Source: Lentisphaeria bacterium (GTDB lineage: Bacteria; Verrucomicrobiota; Lentisphaeria; Victivallales; Victivallaceae). From it: DNA of 36,256 bases. This document shows positions 17,031 through 23,336 of the stretch, piece after piece. A model generated the notes under the pieces. It worked only from the letters and a program-made list of their open reading frames with translations. It was not told where the DNA came from and did no database searches. Location of the stretch: positions 1-36,256 of the forward strand of contig JAFVUZ010000014.1 in assembly GCA_017502435.1 (NCBI GenBank), in the 5' to 3' direction. A program made the position numbers and the translations under genes. Every line of letters begins with the position of its first letter. Positions within the stretch are counted from its first letter, which is position 1.

Positions 17031-17231
17031 TTAAAAAATCTTGTCTGGACACAGCCGATCATTCAGCGTTGCCACTTGATCTTGAGCCGTCTTGACCTCT
17101 TGGGCTGATTGATCCAACTCCGTTATAACTTCACAGCCAGCTTTGATTACAGCACTCCGCAGGACCTTTTCTATGGCAGTCAGGCAGGTCAGCGGGAGAT
17201 GTTTGGAATAAAATGAAAAACAGCACCTCAA
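17031..17231 (-). pseudogene. Possible truncated ORF upstream of the zinc-ribbon gene
   Basis: The frame reads ...AIEKVLRSAVIKAGCEVITE and ends ...LNDRLCPDKIF at TAA 17031-17033. The last 50 residues look coding and helical. The only possible start is TTG inside the terminator hairpin at 17221-17248, and no ATG exists in frame. It is therefore probably the 3' remnant of a gene, or a chance frame. No family recognised. Confidence 0.3.
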
Positions 17232-17248
17232 TGCTTGTTGAGGTGCTG
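17221..17248 (-). terminator. Strong rho-independent terminator after DUF2188 gene
   Basis: An 11-bp perfect stem, CAGCACCTCAA (17221-17231) pairing with 17238-17248, encloses a 6-base loop. On the minus strand it is followed by a T-rich run (plus-strand A-rich 17207-17220). It ends transcription of the DUF2188 gene 24 bases upstream. Confidence 0.85.
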
Positions 17249-17271
17249 CTGGATTTGGATTATTTTAGAAG

Positions 17272-17502
17272 TTACCCTTTGGGCGGGCAATGGTCAGGTT
17301 TACCGTAGGTATTACGTTCTCGGATGAGACCATTTGTACCTGTAATTATAACCTCTCCACCTTCATGACGAGCAATTTCACGAGCTGCATAAAATGCTTC
17401 CAATTGTGTGTCGTAGATTTTTGTTGCTCTTTGATTCCCTTCGCGAATATCCGCCCAGCCATTTTCACGCTGGGTAATCCAATGATTGTTACGATTAGGC
17501 AT
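17272..17502 (-). CDS. DUF2188 domain protein (76 aa)
   Basis: This short protein matches the DUF2188 pattern: HWITQRENGWADIREGNQRA, the helix TQLEAFYAAREIAR, GGEVIITGTNGLI and a terminal PPKG. DUF2188 proteins are small, widespread and of unknown function, often beside mobile elements. A strong AGGAGG lies just upstream of the ATG at 17500-17502, and its own terminator follows. It lies downstream of the Xre/ImmA pair but is separated from it by about 230 bases, so it is likely monocistronic. Confidence 0.85.
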   Translation of the reverse strand: MPNRNNHWITQRENGWADIREGNQRATKIYDTQLEAFYAAREIARHEGGEVIITGTNGLIRERNTYGKPDHCPPKG

Positions 17503-17733
17503 AGTAGCCTCCTTTCTCTGTATAAGCAGTTTGACATTACCACGTAACAGGCAATGTTTTTTACGAATAAGAAACAGAAAAAGGCGAAATTCAGAAAAAA
17601 TGACAAACCCAACTTGAAAAAAGTTGACAATGATGTATTTTACATAAAGGGTCTCTAAACCTACATATAAGACGGCGAGTTCATTTTTTGAATTTCGCTG
17701 TTTTTTTATCCATCCATAATTTCCTCCTCTCTT

Positions 17734-18258
17734 TTACTTTATGTGTTTTAGTTGAAAGATTGCAGCTTCAAGAGAAACACCGCATTGTTCGGCTATTTCT
17801 TCAGGACTGCAATTTGAGTCTATAATATCGGCAGGGATCAATAATTCTGCAGCGAATGCTTTTGCCTGCCATTCAGAACTTTCGAATGCACGAATTGAGC
17901 TGGAGGATATGGAGCGACACATCTTGGGGTACTGATCTGTATGTAAGATGTAATGCCCGAACTCATGGGCTATTGTCATACGGTCTCTTCCCTTGCCTTC
18001 GTAAGCACCATTATAAACAGATTCTCTAATATGCATCGTTCGCTCTACTGGTTCCCAATATGCATGCTCTCCGGGGGCAAATTCGCAATCCTCCTCGACA
18101 GCATAGTTGAAGTTTGGATCCAGGATTGTCAAAGAATCAAGGAGCTCGACGATTGGAAAAAAAAGCGTCTTAATCTTTAACTTTTCACGAATAATCCTTG
18201 CTGTTTTACGTAGATCATTACGAGACTTAGGCTCAACCTTAAATGTCGTTTCTATCAT
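17734..18258 (-). CDS. ImmA/IrrE-family metallopeptidase (174 aa)
   Basis: IAHEFGHYILH (96-106) is the HExxH zinc-peptidase motif of the DUF955 ImmA/IrrE family. The N-terminus is a helical region (DLRKTARIIREKLKIK), and the C-terminal part, AFAAELLIPADII, is the usual family feature (third metal ligand region). In ICEBs1, ImmA cleaves the repressor ImmR to induce the element; IrrE does the same to DdrO. The upstream Xre gene overlaps this one by 20 bases, and AGGAGG precedes the ATG. The pair is therefore probably the island's repressor/anti-repressor switch, or a toxin-antitoxin-like module. Confidence 0.9.
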   Translation of the reverse strand: MIETTFKVEPKSRNDLRKTARIIREKLKIKTLFFPIVELLDSLTILDPNFNYAVEEDCEFAPGEHAYWEPVERTMHIRESVYNGAYEGKGRDRMTIAHEFGHYILHTDQYPKMCRSISSSSIRAFESSEWQAKAFAAELLIPADIIDSNCSPEEIAEQCGVSLEAAIFQLKHIK

Positions 18259-18625
18259 TTTCCTCCTTATTATTCAAGAGTTTTAAAATATTTTCCATCA
18301 TTTCTTCATCCAGTGATTTAAAAGTTCTCGCGAAAGCCATTGCTGCTCTGCGATGGGCAGTTTTTGTGCCCTTCAGATTTATTTCGACTTTAGGAACATC
18401 ATTGTCCACAGCATTTTTCAATGTTTCCATGATACTATCTGGTAACCCATAGCACTCTTGGAGCTTACACAAAAATTTTTCCGGCACTGCCCGTTTTCCG
18501 ACTTCAATGGCGGAAAGATAGGACGAAGTATAACCAAGTTTTTCTGCCATATCTTTCAACACCTCTCCTGCATCAATCCTTATTTTTCGCAGTTCTCTGC
18601 CGAACTCTGTAATTATTGCACCCAT
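18239..18625 (-). CDS. Xre-family HTH repressor (128 aa)
   Basis: The N-terminal HTH is clear: GRELRKIRIDAGEVLKDMAE, then LGYTSSYLSAIEVGKRAVPE. The C-terminal half (KTAHRRAAMAFARTFKSLDE and a short helix) likely mediates dimerisation or is the target of the paired ImmA protease. AGGAG lies 7 bases before the ATG and a strong promoter lies upstream. Autoregulation through inverted repeats near that promoter is likely. The gene overlaps immA, so the two are co-expressed. Confidence 0.9.
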   Translation of the reverse strand: MGAIITEFGRELRKIRIDAGEVLKDMAEKLGYTSSYLSAIEVGKRAVPEKFLCKLQECYGLPDSIMETLKNAVDNDVPKVEINLKGTKTAHRRAAMAFARTFKSLDEEMMENILKLLNNKEENDRNDI

Positions 18626-18653
18626 AACTTATTCTCCTTGTTGGTCTATACAT

Positions 18654-18681
18654 ACTATACCACGTTTTTTAAAAATGTCAA
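18654..18681 (-). promoter_or_regulatory. Sigma70-type promoter of xre-immA
   Basis: On the minus strand a consensus -35 TTGACA (18676-18681) and -10 TATAGT (18654-18659) are 16 bases apart, about 30 bases before the xre start codon. The bases GGTATAG...CTATACC-like around the -10 are imperfectly palindromic and could be a repressor operator. Confidence 0.8.
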
Positions 18682-18695
18682 CCGCTGTTTGTGAA

Positions 18696-18722
18696 AAAAA
18701 TCAACAAAATTTGTTGATTTTT
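18696..18722. repeat. 27-bp inverted repeat upstream of the xre promoter
   Basis: Arms AAAAATCAACAAA and TTTGTTGATTTTT (13 bp each) flank a single central A, directly upstream of the -35 box. The symmetry suits an Xre-type dimer operator. The T and A flanks could also make it a bidirectional terminator. A regulatory role is inferred from position. Confidence 0.6.
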
Positions 18723-19003
18723 CTCGATATCAGAATATCGGTTATTCAGGAACGTCGTGGACGAGAGTTGTGCAATTCTATTCTCTGCTTTGCAATGGCG
18801 ACGAAAAACCATTGCGGGGATCTGAATTTGTTATTCGGTATTGTTCAACGATTTATGCAAACTTTATCTCCGAAGGACATGGCACGCAGTCCCAGAGAAA
18901 AACAGACTCCTTCGCCGAGGCTACGGAGTCCGGGGGAGGGTTTTAGAGAATTTCAGTTCTTTTGCAAATACCTTTGTGGTAAGCACTTTTACGGCACAAA
19001 AAA

Positions 19004-19023
19004 AGTCAGTCGGTTGACTGGCT
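19004..19023 (-). terminator. tRNA-type terminator hairpin beside an att-like scar
   Basis: An 8-bp stem with a GGTT loop (AGTCAGTC / GACTGGCT, one G-T pair) is followed on the minus strand by seven T. It stands in the same relation to the scar at 19032-19043 as the terminator at 23142-23165 does to the intact tRNA-Met. Confidence 0.65.
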
Positions 19024-19031
19024 GAAATTCA

Positions 19032-19043
19032 TTTGGTAGCGGG
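19032..19043 (-). other. Truncated tRNA-Met 3' end (12 nt), possible old att scar
   Basis: TTTGGTAGCGGG is identical to the last bases of the tRNA-Met (CCA end plus acceptor strand) and then diverges. The preceding GAAATTCA and terminator match the layout next to the intact tRNA. This suggests that a second element end once lay here, so 19.04-23.17 kb could be a separate insertion. Twelve bases alone could be chance; the context makes it more likely than that. Confidence 0.4.
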
Positions 19044-19155
19044 ATTAAAAATAAAACGAACAAAATCTCTATTTTGGGAGTATTTTGGAGAGTACATTTC
19101 TTTCAGAGCAGCACTAAAAATTCTCTGTTGTCCTTCATTTTCTGCTCAAAATTGA

Positions 19156-19515
19156 CAGCTTAAAAAGTTCGAAAAAGCCTCACTTCATCTGGTACAATTC
19201 AAACGATACAAAAATAATGAAAAAACTTGTATCAGGAATACAAAGAATGCGTTCTTCCAGAAATCTGACTTAATTATAAACTCTAAGCAAGCGTTAGAAG
19301 CATGCCTAGATATTGGTATCAATATAGTCCTTGTGAATGATGGCATAAAAAATGCTTCACATAAAGCAGTATTCTGGATTTTTAATGTTGCCCAACTGCA
19401 AACTTCCATACATATTTTTTTATTGTTATTTTGCATATTTCAGTTGCTTTTTTTAATTCAGAGAAGTATATTTCCTCCGTGGAAGGAGCGTTTGCTCTTG
19501 CAGTGCAAGTTTTAA
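19156..19515 (+). pseudogene. Start-less open frame, possible gene remnant
   Basis: The frame is open for 119 codons to TAA 19513-19515 but lacks ATG; a GTG at 19333 is the first usable start. It reads QLKKFEKASLHLVQFKRY, later SDLIINSKQALEACLD, and ends with a hydrophobic segment, IFLLLFCIFQLLFLI. It ends 13 bases before the nuclease gene. Such a length is unlikely but not impossible by chance in AT-rich DNA. I do not recognise the protein. Confidence 0.25.
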
Positions 19516-19528
19516 CCAAGAGGTAAAA

Positions 19529-20476
19529 ATGAAATTTGATGATTGGGTTTTTGAACGATTTGGAACCGATGCGGACTCTTTGATTGAAGTGCTCGAAATG
19601 AGTCCTAGCTCACAAGGTTATATTCAGGGTGCCGTTTCTGAGCTGAAATTATTTGCTTATCTTAAAGATTGTGGCTTTGAAGTTTACAGAATTAAAGAAA
19701 AACCTGCAGGCGGATTTGATAAAAAAAAAGAAGGATACAAAGGAGACTTTTTGATAAAGGACAACGATAAATACTATGTTGTTGAATGTAAAGGCATAAA
19801 AACTAATGCTGAATTTCGTTACGGCGATACAGATGTTGAGTACGAAAAAAATATTACTCGTCAACAAGCGATTAACTTTTTGAAAAAATACATAAATATT
19901 AATAGAGAGCAAATATATCAAAAAGGATTTGACAAGTATACTAGAAAGAAAGAGGCTTGGGAATCAAAAAATCCTGGGAAAAAGTATCCTGAATTTAGAT
20001 GGAGCAAAAAAAATCCAGGACCAGATTCTCCTGACTTAACAAGTATATTCGGCAGTGTTGAAATGATAAAAGAATATGTACATTCTTTAGAAGATGATAA
20101 ATTTTCTGAGACCGCGTTTCGAGAAAAAAGGGGAGTTTATGTTGTTATGCAAACACACAAACCTAGCAAACGCATAGATCCAGAAACCAACGAAAAAATA
20201 GCAGCTCCGCTTGTATCTGACTTTTCTATTTTAGCAGTTGATTTATTTCAGCGTACGGGAAAACATGAATTTGTATTCGTAAATCCCAACATAATTTCAC
20301 ATTCACCTGATCACCCTAACCATCTTTATCAAAATTACATCATCGATATCATTATTCCTGGTAAAAAGGACCATTTGTCAATAACGTATCCATGGTATAC
20401 TGATATTAGAAAATGTATAGAGGAAACTCTGCCAAAGAAAGTGGAATATGACGACTCACAATTAGACCATCGTTAA
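19529..20476 (+). CDS. Putative PD-(D/E)XK restriction endonuclease (315 aa)
   Basis: The N-terminal third has the nuclease pattern: E38 in GAVSELKLFAYL, then D73 in YKGDFLIK and E86-C-K88 in YYVVECKG. The remainder is unrecognised; it includes PEFRWSKKNPGPDSPDL and a beta-rich C-terminus. Convergent with it, 53 bases away across a palindromic hairpin, is a DNA methyltransferase with a specificity domain, so the pair is most simply a restriction-modification system in which this protein cuts. AGAGG lies 6 bases before the ATG. The gene is AT-rich like other island genes. The family name is not known to me, so the enzyme function is inferred from motif and context. Confidence 0.7.
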   Translation: MKFDDWVFERFGTDADSLIEVLEMSPSSQGYIQGAVSELKLFAYLKDCGFEVYRIKEKPAGGFDKKKEGYKGDFLIKDNDKYYVVECKGIKTNAEFRYGDTDVEYEKNITRQQAINFLKKYININREQIYQKGFDKYTRKKEAWESKNPGKKYPEFRWSKKNPGPDSPDLTSIFGSVEMIKEYVHSLEDDKFSETAFREKRGVYVVMQTHKPSKRIDPETNEKIAAPLVSDFSILAVDLFQRTGKHEFVFVNPNIISHSPDHPNHLYQNYIIDIIIPGKKDHLSITYPWYTDIRKCIEETLPKKVEYDDSQLDHR

Positions 20477-20488
20477 TATTTGGATTCA

Positions 20489-20516
20489 CATGGGAGAGAA
20501 ACGTTTCTCTCCCATG
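20489..20516. terminator. 28-bp perfect palindrome, likely bidirectional terminator
   Basis: Arms CATGGGAGAGAAAC and GTTTCTCTCCCATG (14 bp, no spacer) lie in the 53-base gap between the converging nuclease and methyltransferase genes. Position and stability suit a shared bidirectional terminator, although a strong T run is lacking. A control or recognition site is an alternative. Confidence 0.6.
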
Positions 20517-20529
20517 CATTATTAATGCC

Positions 20530-22332
20530 TTATTCCACGGTCAATAATTTTTTAATTTCAGCTTTTAACTTAAAAACTGTTTTCATGTTTGCTATAATTT
20601 GTTCTTTTTTCTCATTGGAATAATCAGGTACAATAATATCAAGAAAATCCTCGCGCGAAATTGTTGGAATTGCTGTTCCAAACCGGTATTTTTTTACCTG
20701 AATTCTGAATGCTTCAGTATTGAAAAAGTGCAATAACAAAAATGGTGAGCAGTTTATTGCATTCAAGACAATTAGCCCATTTGTACATATGCATCCATCA
20801 AATTCTTGAGTGACGATAGCTTTCGCATTCCATTCTGAACCTATTGAGTTGCCAGCAACTGCTACAACAATTTGATTTTCTTTTATTTTATAACTTGCCC
20901 TGCTGGGAAGTTCCGAGCCATACATATGCGAACAGTTTATTATTTCGCATCCCAAAGAATTTATATCTGATATTTCTACGTATTGATATAAGTCGTTTGG
21001 ATCAATTTTTTGCTTTTTACTCTCTACTGTTACCAAATCTCTCAAGCGTATTGTACTAGAACCAATCAAAGTATTAATATGTTTGTTTATTTTAGGTGAA
21101 TAATAATGATGTGACAAATTCATATTATTCGCAATAATGTCTGAAATATTGATGACAAAATTCTCATCATCGTATACTTGATTTTGATAAGCATTTATCA
21201 CCCTGCTGTAGTCCTCCATGACATTTCCTGATGCATCATACAACGTTTTTGAGTGTTTGGAAAAAGTATAACCCAATTGATTTATTTTTCCAAAAAAAAC
21301 ATCGTAATCATAGGATTGGAATGTTTGTTTTGTAAAAAACAAAATACTTGATTTTACGCCAGTTCCGTAGGGAATAAATGTCCCTTCGGGTAAGGATATT
21401 ATTGCGTCAATCTTGGAATTTTGAATTAAATAATTTCTTATGTATTTTGAGGACGGATTTTCAAAATTGCCATCCGGCAATATAATTGCTCCTTTTCCAC
21501 CATCTTTCAAAATGGAAAGAACTTTTTCGATAAATAATATATCCGGAACTTGTGAGGATAATGTGATACCATTCTCATTATGCCCCAAAGTATATTTTCC
21601 TAAAATTGTCTTATCGGTTATTCTGCCTTGGGAACCAAACGGTGGATTTGTCAATACAAAGTCATATATCGCGGGTATGTCAGCTGAAATAGAATCTTGA
21701 ATTTTTATATTTGGAGAATCTACTGCAAATTCAAACATTAATCTCATGGAAATTATTTTTACGACAGATTTACTTATATCGAAAAAATCAACATTCTTTA
21801 TTTGCTCTACAATATTATCATTTTTTGCCATATTTTCGAGAGCAGCAAACATAAATCCTCCTGTCCCACATGCCGGATCACAACCTCGTTGCCCCTTTTG
21901 AGGATTTATCATTTTCACAATGACATCAACCACCTGTGCTGGCGTAAAAAATTGACCTTTGCCCTCCCTGTATGAACGATCTATTATTCTTTGCATCAGA
22001 TGACCTTTTACATCACTTTTCAATTTAGATAACGAGATGTTGAAAAGTTCTTTCATTATAAAAACGATTGTTCCCGTTTTTAAATTAATTTTGTCATCTG
22101 AACTAAATAAAGTTGGATAATTTTTCGTCAGGCAAGTGAAAAGCATCTGAACTTTTTCAAGTAAATCCGCTTCTGAGTTTGCCAGCAAAAGAATATTGTC
22201 GTGCTGCTCATCATATGTTTTTAAGTAGAAAACTTTCAATAATTCATCTAAAACCTCATAATTGTCAAGTCCATCATTCGCATAAATATAATTGTGAATT
22301 CGTTCAATAGTTTTGTTAATATCTGTAAGCAT
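20530..22332 (-). CDS. N6-adenine methyltransferase with fused specificity domain (600 aa)
   Basis: This is an HsdM-like catalytic domain followed by one HsdS-like TRD in a single chain. The N-terminus is helical; EGKGQFFTPAQVVDVIVKM precedes motif I CDPACGTGGFMF (151-162), and motif IV is VLTNPPFG (226-233). Further family marks are SQVPDILFIEKVL and GGKGAIILPDG. From about residue 415 the TRD begins (SSTIRLRDLVTVES, YVEISDINSL), and it ends with a helix, NEKKEQIIANMKTVFKLKAE. Such M-S fusions occur in type I-like and type IIG/II systems. I start at ATG 22330-22332, which has GGAGG 6 bases upstream; an upstream in-frame start at 22362 lies in the -10 region. Its partner nuclease is the convergent gene at 19529. 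Confidence 0.9.
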   Translation of the reverse strand: MLTDINKTIERIHNYIYANDGLDNYEVLDELLKVFYLKTYDEQHDNILLLANSEADLLEKVQMLFTCLTKNYPTLFSSDDKINLKTGTIVFIMKELFNISLSKLKSDVKGHLMQRIIDRSYREGKGQFFTPAQVVDVIVKMINPQKGQRGCDPACGTGGFMFAALENMAKNDNIVEQIKNVDFFDISKSVVKIISMRLMFEFAVDSPNIKIQDSISADIPAIYDFVLTNPPFGSQGRITDKTILGKYTLGHNENGITLSSQVPDILFIEKVLSILKDGGKGAIILPDGNFENPSSKYIRNYLIQNSKIDAIISLPEGTFIPYGTGVKSSILFFTKQTFQSYDYDVFFGKINQLGYTFSKHSKTLYDASGNVMEDYSRVINAYQNQVYDDENFVINISDIIANNMNLSHHYYSPKINKHINTLIGSSTIRLRDLVTVESKKQKIDPNDLYQYVEISDINSLGCEIINCSHMYGSELPSRASYKIKENQIVVAVAGNSIGSEWNAKAIVTQEFDGCICTNGLIVLNAINCSPFLLLHFFNTEAFRIQVKKYRFGTAIPTISREDFLDIIVPDYSNEKKEQIIANMKTVFKLKAEIKKLLTVE

Positions 22333-22350
22333 ATGCACCTCCGTGTTGTA

Positions 22351-22378
22351 AATATAGCACATATATGCATGTAGTCAA
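22351..22378 (-). promoter_or_regulatory. Putative promoter of the methyltransferase
   Basis: On the minus strand TTGACT (22373-22378) and TATATT (22351-22356) are 16 bases apart, just upstream of the GGAGG ribosome-binding site. The spacer contains a partly palindromic GCATATATGTGC, a possible operator. Confidence 0.6.
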
Positions 22379-23132
22379 GCATCGAGCAGATGGTTTTTCA
22401 AAAAATAAAGAGTTTTATTGATAATTGCGACACCATACGACATATGGCCATATCGCATGTAAGGCTGGATCGTAAATTTTTCTACTGCCGACATAATACA
22501 AAGTATTGAGTAAAAAATACGTAAAATATTATTTTTTTGCTTGCAATTTTGATTTTTGGGTAATATTTTGCATCAACGGGTCGTATTTTGCGTTTTGTCC
22601 ATTTGTGCAATTTTAAATACTAATATGTTCACACATGCCACCGCCAAACTGAATCTCACACCATCCTATCGATATTCGTGGAAGATGAAAAGGACTGTGT
22701 GTAATAGAATAGTTTTTTTGATACAGGAAATGCCATCTTTGCGAACAAGCAAAAATGACTATGCTGATTATTAGGGATTTACAAATAAGGTCATGACCTT
22801 CTGCTGCTTTGGGGTGCGTGTGTTTGGTTTTGTCTTTTTTCCAAACTGCATCGTAAGTTATTAATTTATAGGCTATTGCAAACTGCTGTTTGATTTTTTG
22901 TATTGATTGTGCAAGTGTTTGAATGCCAAGTGATGTCTTTCTGACCTTTTATGTAACTTGTTTATTTGTAAGAAATTATATTAAAAATAACATTTCTCTG
23001 CTCTCTGAAATCCTTGAGAGAACAGAGAATTAGAGAGGATTTTTATGAAAAATCGGGTGATTTTTCTTTGTTTTAGAGAGCATTCTGCTTGATTTTGTTA
23101 AGTCTTAACTCTTTTGCAGTCAGCAATTGAGG
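22379..23132. other. Gene-free right end of the island
   Basis: About 750 AT-rich bases between the methyltransferase promoter and the tRNA terminator hold no convincing ORF; the only frame above 60 codons (22556-22774) has no ribosome-binding site and no family resemblance. One bulged hairpin occurs at 22995-23028. An integrase gene would normally be expected next to this att site, but none is visible. Confidence 0.6.
22995..23028. repeat. Bulged 11-bp hairpin near att
   Basis: TCTCTG-CTCTC pairs with GAGAG-(AA)-CAGAGA around a 10-base loop, leaving a 2-base bulge. No T run follows on either strand, so it is unlikely to be a simple terminator. It could be a recombination-related or regulatory structure. 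Confidence 0.4.
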
Positions 23133-23141
23133 CAAAGAAAA

Positions 23142-23165
23142 ACGCTTGACTTTTCAGTCAGGCGT
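23142..23165 (-). terminator. Rho-independent terminator of tRNA-Met
   Basis: A 9-bp stem, ACGCTTGAC (23142-23150) pairing with 23157-23165, has a TTTTCA loop and is followed on the minus strand by TTTTTCTTT. It lies 10 bases beyond the tRNA 3' end. Being on the island side of the att core, it was delivered by the element and replaces the original terminator at 188-212. Confidence 0.85.
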
Positions 23166-23170
23166 GAAAT

Positions 23171-23220
23171 TTTTTGGTAGCGGGGGCTGGAATCGAACCA
23201 ACGGCCTTCAGGTTATGAGC
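23171..23220. repeat. attR: 50-bp direct repeat within tRNA-Met
   Basis: Identical to 219-268. It spans five T, the encoded CCA and the tRNA 3' half up to the 5' side of the anticodon loop. Crossover within it would leave the tRNA intact, since the element supplies an identical 3' half. Confidence 0.85.
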
Positions 23221-23249
23221 CTGACGAGCTACCACTGCTCCACCCCGCA
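23175..23249 (-). tRNA. tRNA-Met (CAT), initiator-like, with encoded CCA
   Basis: A full cloverleaf can be folded. The acceptor GCGGGG pairs with CCCCGC at positions 2-7, with a T-T mismatch at 1:72. The D arm is GAGC/GCTC, the anticodon stem TCAGG/CCTGA with loop CTCATAA, the T arm GTTGG/CCAGC, and the gene ends ACCA. The unpaired 1:72 position and GGAGCAG...GGTAGCTC D arm point to the formyl-methionyl initiator rather than the elongator. The anticodon stem has only two of the usual three G-C pairs. The gene is the integration target of the island on its left. Confidence 0.93.
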
Positions 23250-23336
23250 ACGTCTTTTTTGTTACGTTTTACATAATATAATATACTTTTTGATTTTTGC
23301 AAGTGATTTTTTTGCTTTTTTTTAAACTTTTTTCGC

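Larger units (their letters stand above)
18723..19155. other. Non-coding stretch with hairpins and an att-like scar
   Basis: No credible gene is seen across these bases on either strand. The stretch contains GACTCC / GGAGTC arms around 18907-18931, the tRNA-type terminator at 19004-19023 and a short tRNA 3'-end scar at 19032-19043. It looks like the edge of an earlier insertion. Confidence 0.5.

Noticed and set aside
22556..22774. 72-codon plus-strand ORF at the island right end
   Set aside because: No ribosome-binding site, no family resemblance and no supporting neighbours; treated as chance.
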